From: Pseudomonadota bacterium
GTDB taxonomy: Bacteria; Myxococcota_A; UBA796; CAJQPC01
Length of the DNA: 64,000 bases
Direction of reading: 5' to 3'
NCBI GenBank assembly: GCA_024228935.1
Contig: JAAESX010000132.1
Location: forward strand, 1-64,000
The position numbers and the translations under genes are program-made. The stretch's first letter is position 1; every line of letters begins with the position of its first letter. Below the pieces are notes generated by a model. The model saw only the letters and a list, made by a program, of their open reading frames with translations, had not been told where the DNA came from and did not search any database. Below, one piece after another: positions 1 to 7,920 of the stretch.

Positions 1-119
1 AGTTCGCACCCAACTGCCGGATTCGCGCAGTTCGCACCCAACTGCCGGATTCGCGCAGTTCGCACCCAACTGCCGGATTCGCGCAGTTCGCACCCAACTG
101 CCGGATTCGCGCAGTTCGC
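1..119. repeat. 28-bp tandem repeat array with hairpin at each junction
   Basis: Four identical head-to-tail 28-base units (starting at 1, 29, 57 and 85) plus the first bases of a fifth. Across each unit junction lies GCAGTT-CGCACCC-AACTGC, a 6-bp stem with a 7-base loop. There are no spacers, so this is not a CRISPR array. The same 19-base core (GCAGTTCGCACCCAACTGC) occurs once more at 31188-31206, also intergenic. It sits downstream of the minus-strand DUF1641-like gene, and the array may extend past the window edge. Confidence 0.95.
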
Positions 120-152
120 GCCAACCTCCAGCTCGACCTCACCCCCGAGGGA

Positions 153-803
153 TCAGGCCAGGCGCTTGCCCATCTTCCGCGCGAAGGCGAGACCGAAGCC
201 CAGGAACCGCGCGACGTCCGCATCCATCGGCGCCATCATCAGCCCGAACAGACCGGGGCTCTCGATCGGCTGCTTCCGCGTTTCGGCCAGCGCGAACGCG
301 CCGTGACCGCTCATCTCGGCCGCCTCGTCACCCAGCGCATCCAGGTCCGTGCCGTTGGCCTCGAGCTTGGCGAACACCTTGGCGCCCGTCTTCAGGCCGA
401 ACATCGCCAGCTTCGGGTTGTCCAGCGCCGCCTCGACCAGGTCCAGGGACTCGGGCTTCATCGCCTTCTTGGCGATGACCAGGCTGCGCTCGGTCAGCGT
501 GATCGGGTCGATTCCGCTCGCCGCCGCCTCGGCCGCAGCCATGTTGGCGATCTGCGCGGTCGTGTCGATGAGCCAGGGCCCGTTCGCCGCGACGTTGTCG
601 AGGAACTTCACCGTGGCCTCGAGCGTGTCGGCTCGGTCCAGGATGCGCTCGATCGAGCCGGAGACCTTGGGATCCGCGAGCTTCGCCGCGACACCGTTGG
701 TCGCGACCGCGCCACCACCGATGGCGTCGACCTTCGCTTCGAGGCCATCCAAGCGGGCGTTCAGCTTGTCGAGGGCTTCGAGGATCTGCGCGGTCTCGCT
801 CAT
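153..803 (-). CDS. DUF1641-like protein
   Basis: A 216-residue soluble protein. The N-terminal 30 residues are heptad-like (LEALDKLNARLDGLEAKVDA), suggesting a short coiled coil. The body is Ala/Leu-rich and helical, and the C-terminus (GLFGLMMAPMDADVARFLGF, then a basic end) resembles the conserved C-terminal part of DUF1641 proteins, which are often found near oxidoreductases. The function is not established. The ATG is preceded by CAGGAG at good spacing, so this gene uses a Shine-Dalgarno site. It is divergent from the kinase to its right. Confidence 0.75.
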   Translation of the reverse strand: MSETAQILEALDKLNARLDGLEAKVDAIGGGAVATNGVAAKLADPKVSGSIERILDRADTLEATVKFLDNVAANGPWLIDTTAQIANMAAAEAAASGIDPITLTERSLVIAKKAMKPESLDLVEAALDNPKLAMFGLKTGAKVFAKLEANGTDLDALGDEAAEMSGHGAFALAETRKQPIESPGLFGLMMAPMDADVARFLGFGLAFARKMGKRLA

Positions 804-862
804 CGTCTACTCCTGGTACCGCTTCACGCGGGGCCCCTCTAACCCGCTGATGGCCACCCGGA

Positions 863-868
863 TATGGT
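863..868 (+). promoter_or_regulatory. -10 box, leaderless promoter of the kinase
   Basis: TATGGT ends exactly six bases before the ATG at 875. With this spacing transcription would start at or next to the start codon. No Shine-Dalgarno sequence is present. The same hexamer precedes the SGNH gene that starts at 48049. Confidence 0.55.
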
Positions 869-874
869 CGCCCG

Positions 875-2094
875 ATGAGCGACGACGACCACCGCGTCCT
901 GGGGACGCTCGGCGAAGGCGGCATGGGCGTGGTCGAGCTGTGCTTCGAGCCCGGCCTGGGCCGGATCGTGGCCCGCAGACCAGCAAGAAGTCCGACCTGA
1001 AGGCGGTCGACCAGCTGGCTCACGAGGCCCGCTTGATGGCCTACCTCGACCACCCGGGCGTGGTGCCGGTGTTCCCGCTCGACGAGGACGGGGCGCCCTC
1101 GTACACGATGAAGGAGCTGCGCGGCGAGACGCTCCACGCCCACCTGAAGCGTCGCCTGCAGACCGACAAGTGGCCCTCGGTGTACGAGGCAGTGCAGCTG
1201 TTCACGCGGATCAGCGAGGCCATGGCGAACGCCCACGAGAAGGGCATCCTGCACCTGGACCTGAAGCCCGCGAACATCATGGTCGAGCCCCACGGCCACA
1301 TCGTCGTGATCGACTGGGGGCTCAGCCGCTTCTACCACTGGGGTCCCTACGAGGCGTACCTCGAGCGAGGTCAGGAGAGCTCGGCGATGGCGAAGCTCCG
1401 CGAGCCCGACTGGGACCGCTCGGGCCCCCCGCCGTACATGTCCGTCGAGCAGATGACCCAGCCCTTCGACCGGCTCGGCCCCCCGGCGGACATCTTCTCG
1501 GCCGGGGTGGTGCTGTACGTCATGCTCACCAAGCGCCGGCCGTTCCCGTCCCAGAAGACGTCGGCGGACTACGTCGAGAGCCGACGCAGCCACCGGGTCG
1601 TTCCCCCGCATCGCCTGCGAGCCGACGTGCCCCGCGGGCTCTCCGACCTGTGCGTCCGGATGCTGTTGCCGGGGCCGTCCGAGCGACCCCAGACCTTCCG
1701 CGAGGTCCTCGACGAGCTCGGCGAGCTGTCCACCTTCGGCGCCTCGGGCCAGGTCCGAGGGCTCGCGCCCGGCGAGGTCCTCTTCCACGAGGGCGACGAC
1801 AGCCGGAGCGCCTACCAGATCCTCGACGGCACCCTGGACGTCTCGATCGCGACCGACGCCGGCCCCAAGGTCCTGGCCACCCGGTCGGTCGGCGACATCA
1901 TCGGCGAACTGGCGATGCTCTCGGGCACGCCTCGCAGCGCGACCCTCACGGCGACCTCGGCTGTCCTGCTGCGCGAGGTCACGCCCGAGGTGATCGAGGC
2001 CGAGCTGGACAAGGTCCACCCGCTGCTGGCCCGCATGGTGCGTCGGATGTCCGACCGCTTGATCGAAGAGGTCGACAAGGAGCGCCAGCAATGA
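875..2094 (+). CDS. Ser/Thr protein kinase with C-terminal cyclic-nucleotide-binding domain (apparent frameshift)
   Basis: Hanks-type kinase: glycine loop GEGGMG near residue 14, HLDLKPAN catalytic loop near residue 126, DWG in place of DFG, and PPYMSVEQM at the P+1 loop. About the last 115 residues form a cNMP-binding domain (FHEGDDSRSAYQILDG, then GDIIGELAMLSGTPRSATLT). This would be a cytosolic kinase gated by a nucleotide or similar ligand. The reading frame breaks at 977-978, exactly at the VARK motif: restoring one A (AG to AAG) rebuilds the catalytic lysine and joins both frames. The break is most likely a homopolymer error, otherwise the kinase is inactive. The stop overlaps the next gene as ATGA. 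Confidence 0.8.
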
Positions 2095-2552
2095 GCGCCC
2101 TGCTCGCCCGGACCCGGGCCTTGCTCGAGGCCCAACAGGTGTCCGTCGAGATGCGGTCCCACGCTCCGGCCACGAGCACCGAGGAGATCGCAGCTCTCCG
2201 CGGCACCCCCCTGGCTCACGGCGTGAAGGCGCTCCTGATGAAGATCCGCGGCGAGCTCACCGTCGTGGCCGTGCGGTCGGATCGGACGACCGACAACCGG
2301 AGAGTGCGCACGGTGCTGAGGTCCCAGAAGCTGCGGTTCGCTCGCCGCGAGGAGCTCGACGACCACGGGCTGGTCCCCGGTCGGATTCCGCCGTTCGGGC
2401 GCCCGCTACTGCCGTTCCGTTTGGTCGCCGACGTCGGCCTGACCGAACACGACGTCGTGGCGTTCACCGCCGGGACCAACACCGACTCGCTGCTGATCTC
2501 GACCGAGGACTGGATCCGGGTCGCTCAGCCCGAGCTGTTCGAGCTGACCTGA
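2091..2552 (+). CDS. YbaK/prolyl-tRNA editing-domain aminoacyl-tRNA deacylase
   Basis: 153 residues covering one YbaK/ProX editing domain: SHAPATSTEEIAALRGTPL, HGVKALLMK (the conserved K of the family), and a C-terminal TDSLLISTEDWIRV segment. Proteins of this family hydrolyse mischarged tRNAs. Its start codon overlaps the stop of the kinase gene (ATGA), so the two are translationally coupled; a functional link between them is not obvious. It is convergent with the VOC gene on the other strand. Confidence 0.8.
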   Translation: MSALLARTRALLEAQQVSVEMRSHAPATSTEEIAALRGTPLAHGVKALLMKIRGELTVVAVRSDRTTDNRRVRTVLRSQKLRFARREELDDHGLVPGRIPPFGRPLLPFRLVADVGLTEHDVVAFTAGTNTDSLLISTEDWIRVAQPELFELT

Positions 2553-2567
2553 CCCGGACCCGGACGA

Positions 2568-3314
2568 TCACGCCTTTGCGGCCGGCGTGATGAGGCCGAA
2601 CGTGACGCCCGCGGGGTCCTGGGCCACGACCATGCGGCCGACGCCCGGGTAGTCCATCGGCTCGCCCATGACGGTGCCGCCGTTGTTGGTCACGCGCACG
2701 GCAGCGGCGTCGACGTCGTCGATGGCGACCCAGGCCAGCCAGAACGCGGGCGCGCCAGGGTTCATGCCGGGCATCGCGCCGACCATGTTCGTCACCGGGG
2801 GAGCCCCCATCGCCCACCTCATGGCCCCCCCGATGCCGGGCGTGCCGAGCCACGTGAACAACTACCTGCGTGTCGAGGACGTCGACGCCAGCACGGCGGC
2901 CGCGGTCGCGAACGGCGGCACCTGTGCGGTCCCGGCCACCGACATCCCTCCGGGTCGTTTCAGCGTCATCACCAGCCCCAGCGGCGCGATGGTCAGCCTG
3001 TTCAAGGAGTCCGACCCCAGCTCGCAAGACCACCCAGCCGACGACAAGGGCTTCCACTGGATCGAGCTGCACAGCACCGACATCGACGCGGACGTCGCGT
3101 TCCTGAAGGCCACGTTCAGCTTCGACGTCGGCGAGATGCCGATGCCCAACGGCGCCACCTACTACCTGCTGAATGACGGCGACACGCAGGTCTCGTCGCC
3201 CATCTGCATCTCCTCGGCGCTCCAGCCGATGACCTCGGTGAAGAACGCCTTCGATGCGTCCACGTTGGTGGAGATGATTCCGTGCCAGCAGAACTTGTGG
3301 TTGGTGTACGCCAT
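2568..3314 (-). pseudogene. Two-domain VOC (glyoxalase-fold) protein disrupted by an internal inversion
   Basis: The ends are coded on the minus strand: an N-terminal piece from ATG 3314 (MAYTNHKFCWHGIISTNVDA, on to GDETC, then a stop at 3162) and a C-terminal piece (PAFWLAWVAIDDVDA to TPAAKA). The middle (APIAHLMAPPMPG, SHVNNYLRVEDVDAS, KGFHWIELHSTDIDAD) is coded on the plus strand. Re-inverting 2781-3186 by hand gives one open frame of 248 codons with both domains complete and both junctions in frame (GDETWTMFVTG and LLNDGDTGAMPG). Two-domain VOC proteins of about 250 residues often act as lyases or dioxygenase-like enzymes; the substrate is unknown. As it stands the gene cannot make a full product. 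Confidence 0.8.
2781..3186. other. Inverted segment inside the VOC gene
   Basis: 406 bp whose coding strand is opposite to both flanks. The length restores frame on re-inversion. No substantial inverted repeat flanks it, so there is no sign of a site-specific invertase. It may be a real micro-inversion or an assembly fault. Confidence 0.75.
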
Positions 3315-3408
3315 TTCCTCGCTACCTCTTCAGTTTCGGGGCGGTCCCCGCTGGGTGTTCCAACCCTAAGACGAACCCCCTGACAGGAATCGACAGCACG
3401 ATCGGCGC

Positions 3409-3431
3409 CTCCTGACAGGACCGGTCAGGAG
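3409..3431 (-). terminator. Inverted repeat downstream of VOC gene, possible terminator
   Basis: CTCCTGAC and GTCAGGAG form an 8-bp stem with a 7-base loop about 20 bases past the stop of the minus-strand gene at 3453-3800. No T-run follows, so termination is only a possibility. Confidence 0.4.
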
Positions 3432-3445
3432 TGAACATACGTTCA
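3432..3445. promoter_or_regulatory. GAAC-N4-GTTC palindrome (SOS-box-like)
   Basis: TGAACATACGTTCA is a perfect 5-bp-arm palindrome matching the Gram-positive-type LexA box GAACNNNNGTTC. It lies about 120 bases upstream of the broken VOC gene. The match is short and the LexA motif of this lineage is unknown to me. Confidence 0.3.
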
Positions 3446-3452
3446 GGTCGAA

Positions 3453-3800
3453 CTACGACTCGCTCGCCAGCGCGTGCTTGGCCTCGTAGACGCCGATCTT
3501 CCCGCCGCCGGGCAGCGTGATCGACGTCAGCGAGCCCCACATCTCTTCGTGGATCGGAGCCGTCTCGACGCCCAGGCGCTTCATCTCGGCCAGGAACTCC
3601 TGCATCGAGTCGCAGATGAAGTAGAGCTCGTGCTTGCCGTTGGTCTCAGCCGGGTGGAACGCCAGCCCGCTCGGCGGCATCTCGAAGATCAGCCAGCCGT
3701 GGCCGACGTCGACGTGCTTCCAGCCGAGCACGTCACGGAAGAAGGCGCGGTCGGCCTCGGCGTCGGCGCTGTAGACGATGGTGTGTGCTGCCTTGATCAT
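3453..3800 (-). CDS. Single-domain VOC (glyoxalase/bleomycin-resistance fold) protein
   Basis: 115 residues, one VOC domain: MIKAAHTIVYSADAEADRAF, then FRDVLGWKHVDVGHGWLIFE, a HELYFICDSMQEFLAEMKRL helix and a C-terminal GGGKIGVYEAKHA strand. Metal-binding positions typical of the fold appear (H, E). The substrate is unknown. CAGGACAG lies upstream of the ATG as a possible ribosome-binding site. It is read in the same direction as the broken VOC gene about 140 bases downstream and diverges from arsC. Confidence 0.8.
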   Translation of the reverse strand: MIKAAHTIVYSADAEADRAFFRDVLGWKHVDVGHGWLIFEMPPSGLAFHPAETNGKHELYFICDSMQEFLAEMKRLGVETAPIHEEMWGSLTSITLPGGGKIGVYEAKHALASES

Positions 3801-3838
3801 GTCGCTGTCCTGCCGCGCTTCGGGAACGGACGGGACGA

Positions 3839-3844
3839 TAGGTG
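3839..3844 (+). promoter_or_regulatory. -10 box deciding the arsC start
   Basis: TAGGTG followed by six bases and ATG at 3851. This spacing favours ATG 3851 over the upstream in-frame GTG 3842 and ATG 3845, which overlap or adjoin the box. Confidence 0.4.
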
Positions 3845-3850
3845 ATGCGG

Positions 3851-4258
3851 ATGAGCCATCGCAGCGTCCTGTTCCTTTGCGTCGCCAACTCCGCCCGCAG
3901 CCAGATGGCCGAGGCCCTGACCCGTGCGCGCTTCCCCGAGTGGACGGTGCAGTCCGCGGGCTCGCAGCCGTCCCGCGTGAACCCCTACGCGGTTCGCGCG
4001 CTCGCCGAGATCGGGCTGTCGACCGAGGCCCACACGAGCAAGCACGTCGACACCATCGACCCGTCGAGCGTGGACGTGGTCGTGATGCTCTGCGCCGAGG
4101 AGGAGTGCCCCGTCTTCCTGGGCGACGCCGAGCGCCTGGACTGGTCGATGCCCGACCCCGACCGGAAGGACGAGGAACACAGCGACGAGGCCCGGCTGCA
4201 GTTCTTCTGCGACGCCCGCGACGTCATCGCCGCGAAGGTCGAGGGCCTGTGCGGCTGA
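3851..4258 (+). CDS. arsC: Low-molecular-weight phosphatase-type arsenate reductase (ArsC family)
   Basis: 135 residues. The P-loop CVANSARSQMAEAL is the catalytic CX5R-type nucleophile loop of LMW-PTP and thioredoxin-coupled ArsC. Later a DVVVMLCAEEECPVFLG segment carries the second Cys pair region, and WSMPDPDRKDEEH contains the DP general-acid motif. The likely role is reduction of arsenate to arsenite in the cytosol; a pure tyrosine phosphatase is the alternative. There are no other ars genes beside it; the ArsR-like regulator at 10.8-11.4 kb is separate. Confidence 0.8.
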   Translation: MSHRSVLFLCVANSARSQMAEALTRARFPEWTVQSAGSQPSRVNPYAVRALAEIGLSTEAHTSKHVDTIDPSSVDVVVMLCAEEECPVFLGDAERLDWSMPDPDRKDEEHSDEARLQFFCDARDVIAAKVEGLCG

Positions 4259-4286
4259 GCGGGAGACCCCGCCGCACGGACCGAAG

Positions 4287-4487
4287 CTACATGTCCATGC
4301 CCGAGTCTTCCTCGGCCATGCAGTGGCCCATCTCGGCGTGGCACATCAGGCCATCGTCGGCGCAGTCCTCGGACTCGGTCCAGACGCCGTCGACGCACTC
4401 GTTGAGGATGGTGCCGTCGCACGAGTACTCCGACTCGGTGCACTCGTCCTTGTCACCACAGGCCAACGTCATCGCGAACAGGAACAT
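4287..4487 (-). CDS. Small Cys-rich lipoprotein
   Basis: 66 residues starting MFLFAMTLACGDKDECTESE. The lipobox Cys is residue 10 with no basic residue before it. The mature part has evenly spaced cysteines (C-x(4,8) spacing: SCDG, NECVDG, DCADDG, MCHAEMGHC), as in small disulfide-rich repeats found in Myxococcota lipoproteins. AAAAGGAGAG precedes the ATG, fixing this start. Function unknown; too short to match a named family by eye. Confidence 0.65.
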   Translation of the reverse strand: MFLFAMTLACGDKDECTESEYSCDGTILNECVDGVWTESEDCADDGLMCHAEMGHCMAEEDSGMDM

Positions 4488-4569
4488 GGGAATCTCTCCT
4501 TTTGGATGACCCTGTTCTACCCGCGGGCAGAAGCGACCTCGTGCGGCGATTTGTCGCACCCGCCGAGCG

Positions 4570-5240
4570 TCAGCGGCGCCGACGCAGGAGCATCCCCAGG
4601 CCCAGGGCAGCCAGTCCGGCGAGCATGCCGGGACGCGGCGGCGACGAGCAGCCGCCCTCGTCCGGGTCGGGCTCGGTCGAGCCGTCGCCGGTGTCCAGAG
4701 GCTGGGAGTCGTCCGGCGTGTCCGTGTCCTCGGGCGGATCGAGGTCGGGGTGGTCCACCGCCGGGCCGCCATGGGCCCCCAGATCGCTGGTCGTACCGTC
4801 CTCGTCCGTGATCGCCGGGTTGCCCGCGTCGATGGCGGGCGAGCCGGCCTGCAGGCTGTAGTCCAGGCTCGCCGGGTCCTCGAACATCGGGTCGGCGTCC
4901 TGGATGGTGCCGCCGACGAAGCTGCTGCCGTGCAGGATCATGTACTCGCCGCCGATGCCCCCGGTCTCCTGGGGGTAGATGAACAGGTCCCCGACGTTCT
5001 CGGCGAGAAGGTTCTCGAAGCTGTGCGTGCCCCACTGGTTGATGTACCCGAGCGAGCCCTCGTCGTGGTGGAAGTCGACCGTCACGTTCGTCGCGACGAC
5101 CGCGGTCTCGTCCCCGTTGCCGTAGATGAGCGTCTTGTCGTGATCGGCCGCCATCACGACGACGACGTTGTTCACCACCACCGCGGCGGGCGCGAAGTCG
5201 TCCGCGTGCAGCTGGCCCGTGGCGAAGGCTCCATACCCGT
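4570..5240 (-). CDS. Beta-helix-type surface protein, C-terminal part with MYXO-CTERM-like tail
   Basis: Repeated Val/Asn-rich turns (ALVVNN-like VVVNNVVVVMAADHDKTLIY, then NVTVDFHHDEGSLGYINQWG and SPAIDAGNPAITDEDG) are typical of right-handed beta-helix proteins. A Pro/Asp/Thr linker leads to GGCSSPPRPGM, a hydrophobic stretch and RRRR, the three-part Cys/helix/Arg tail of myxobacterial cell-surface sorting signals. The frame is open only back to a TGA near 5245, and no start with a signal peptide is visible, so the N-terminus is missing or lies in another frame across the junction with the kinase sequence upstream. Confidence 0.6.
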
Positions 5241-7177
5241 AGTGGAGCCCCCGTGGCCTTCATCGGCCAGACCTCCACATCCCCGGTGACCAGGTCGACG
5301 CGCACCACCTCGCCCCGCGGCGTACCGATCCAGATCCGGTCGCCAGCTCGCGTCGCCACGGACATGTCGGCGATCGCCGGGTGTCGGGCCAGCTGGACGT
5401 CACGCCGCAGCACCGTGCCGTCGCAGCAGATCCGAGCGGCGGAGTTGCCGTCGACCAGGACGCCTGCCGTCTGACCCCCGCACCAGCTGTCGAACACCAT
5501 CTGGGTGCCGTCGATGCGCTGGATCACGCTGGTGACCGCCCACAGGAACGCGGCTTCCCCGACGTCCCCCGTCGCGATCGGCCAACCCTCCCGGTAGGGC
5601 GTCGCGGACCGCAGGACCGAGCCGGTCTGGGGATCGAGCTCGTGGACGACCCCATCGAGCCCGACGAGCACCCGGTCACCCGACGAGGACAACGCCAGCG
5701 ACTGGCCGTCCATCCCGGTCGACCAGCGCTCGACCCCGTCGACGGTCAGGGCCAGCGTCCCCTCGCTCGAACACAGCCTGGTCCGCCCGTCGGCGCTCAC
5801 CCGGGACCCACGGCATGGCGCGAGCTCCTCGACCGCGACGCGACGCGGCCGCTCCCGCAGCCCGAACGCCGCCAGGACGCCGCGGGCCTCGGGCGACTCC
5901 CCCAGCTGCAGAGCGTTCGCCGCCAGCACCTCCGCCTCGGCGTGCCGACCCTGCTCCATGCGCACGCCGGCCTGGGCGCTCAGCGCGCGGTGGTGTTGGA
6001 GAGTCCGACCCACCCGGTAGCGGCGATGCCCAGTGCGGCCACAGCCCCGACGACCAGCGGCACACGCCACGCCTTGGCGACGCGCTGGACGAGCTCCCAG
6101 GTCGAGTACTCGTAGGCCCGGACCCGGTGGCCATCGATGAACGAGGACAGGTCCTGGGCCAGCTCTCCGGCGTCTGCGTAGCGCCACTCGGGGTCCCGGT
6201 TCAGCGCGCGTCCGACGATGGCGGCGAGCTCGGGGGGCTCCGTCAAGCGAGGCGGTTCCTTGCTCCGCACCTGGCGCAGGACGTCGTCGCTGCTGGGGCC
6301 GGTGTACGGCGTCTTCCCCTCGACCAGCTCGATGAGCAGGACGCCCAGGCTCCACACGTCCGACCGCTTGTCGCCCGCCTCGCCCGCGGCCTGCTCGGGG
6401 CTCATGTACGCGGGGGTCCCCAGGACCGCGCCGGCCTGTGTGGCGTCGCGCTCTCGCCGTGCATCTCGCGCTCGAGCTCGGGCTCGCCCTGCGCGCGGGC
6501 CAGGCCCCAGTCCACGACCTGGGTCTCGCCGTACTCGCCGAGCACGATGTTGGCGGGCTTGATGTCCCGATGGACGACGCCCAGGCTGTGCGCGAAGGCC
6601 ACGGCCTCGGCAGCGTCGAGGACCCGCCGCAGGAGCTTGAGCCGCTCGTCGCGGGTGCGGCTGTCGGACAGGACCGCCGACAATGGGCGGCCTCAGACCA
6701 GGCGCATCGCGTAGAACGGCCGACCGTCCTCGGTGACGCCCGCGTCGTAGACCGGGACGACTCCGGGGTGCTCGAGGAGCGCCGTGATGCGCGCCTCACG
6801 GGCCATTCGACGGGGGTCGCGCCCTCGCGCAGCTCCTTGATGGCGACCTCGCGGCCCAGCCGCTTGTCGACCGCTGTCCGCACCAGGCCCATGCCGCCGC
6901 GGCCGAGCTCGGCGCCCAGCTCGTAGCGCTCCTGATCGCCGCTCTCGAAGGGCTCATCGACGCCTGCACGCACCGCGCTGTGGACCTCGCCGACCGTGGG
7001 GTCGTCGGGGTCGCAGTCCTCGCTGTCCGGCACGCGGTCGGCCGGTCCCGTGTCGGCGCCGGAGTCCGTGGCTCCAGCATCCGAGCCGGTCGAGACGGCA
7101 TCCGAGTCGGTCGAGCCCGGATCGGAGTCGTTGGCGGCGGGGCCGGTACAGGCGAAGAGAGCGAGTGAGATGAGCAT
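5235..7177 (-). pseudogene. Ser/Thr protein kinase with propeller-like C-terminus, multiply frameshifted, preceded in frame by a lipoprotein leader
   Basis: Kinase parts are clear but spread over three frames: ELGRGGMGLV glycine loop and VAIKEL lysine; HRDIKPANIVLGEYG; DWGLARA; TPAYMSPEQAAGE; DVWSLGVLLIELVEG; then a membrane helix and a repeat region resembling a beta-propeller (GDRVLVGLDGVVHELDPQTG). Breaks: a one-base loss near 6808, TGA at 6693-6695, shifts near 6450 and 5988. The start at 7177 follows AGGAGG and encodes MLISLALFACTGPAANDSD, a lipoprotein leader with an Asp/Ser/Thr linker that runs in frame into the kinase. A lipid-anchored kinase domain would face away from ATP, so the true kinase start is probably nearer 7040 and the leader may belong to another gene. 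Confidence 0.65.
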
Positions 7178-7329
7178 GGGACCTCCTGGGGTGGTCTCAA
7201 GCTACGGAGCCGACACACCGCTGCCATCCTTCCCCGATCCCTACCAAGGCTGGCCCGAGCGGAGCGGGCGATCTGAGACCATGCTCAAGCCATCGCGGCG
7301 TCGCCGGACAGACTGGCGGAGAGGGTGAG

Positions 7330-7920
7330 ATGAACCGGTTCGAGCCGACCTGGGAGGAGACCGCCACGCTGCGAGACGGCCAGACGGTCGAGCTGCGCCT
7401 GGTGAAGCCCTCGGACGAGCTCCTGCTGCGGCGCGCGTTCGCCGAAGCCTCGGACGCGTCGGTCGCCACCCGCTTCCTCACCCACAAGCCGCGACTGACG
7501 GACGCCGAGGTGCACTACCTCGTCGACGTCGACCAGCGAGACCACGTCGCACTCGGCGCGGTCGTCGTGGACCCCATCGGTCGCGAGGCCGGCGTCGGCA
7601 TCACCCGGTTCGTGCGCCTGCCGGACGAGCCGACCGTCGCCGAGCCCGCCGTCACGGTCCTCGACGCGTACCAGGGCCTGGGGTTGGGTACGTTGCTGCT
7701 GGGCCTCCTGTCCGAGGCCGCCATCGAGCGCGGCATCCGAACCTTCGAGGCCACCTTCCTCGCCGCCAACGAGCCCGTCCTGCACATGCTCCACGACCTG
7801 TCGCCCGCGACGTCCATCACCGGCGAGGGCCCCGTCATCACGGCCCGCGTCGAGCTGCCGCGCCCCCCGGCCTCGATCTTCCAGCGCTGGATGCGCGCCA
7901 TGTACCGGAGCGTCCCGTGA
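7330..7920 (+). CDS. GNAT-family N-acetyltransferase
   Basis: 196 residues. The acetyl-CoA pyrophosphate loop is YQGLGLGTLLLGLLSEAA (Q-x-x-G-x-G type) in the second half, preceded by strands AVVVDPIGREAGVGITRFV and AVTVLDAYQ. The N-terminal RDGQTVELRLVKPSDELLLR is the usual first strand and helix. It resembles GNAT domains fused to, or partnering with, acyl-CoA synthetases, but here stands alone. GGAGAGGGTGAG lies just before the ATG. The last codon overlaps the next gene as GTGA. Confidence 0.8.
   Translation: MNRFEPTWEETATLRDGQTVELRLVKPSDELLLRRAFAEASDASVATRFLTHKPRLTDAEVHYLVDVDQRDHVALGAVVVDPIGREAGVGITRFVRLPDEPTVAEPAVTVLDAYQGLGLGTLLLGLLSEAAIERGIRTFEATFLAANEPVLHMLHDLSPATSITGEGPVITARVELPRPPASIFQRWMRAMYRSVP

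Noticed and set aside
1..119. Possible CRISPR array
   Set aside because: Units are directly adjacent with no spacers, and no cas genes are present.
2668..3369. A separate plus-strand VOC gene
   Set aside because: Only 2781-3186 reads as VOC on plus; its ends are antisense to the minus-strand VOC pieces, so it is the inverted middle of one gene.
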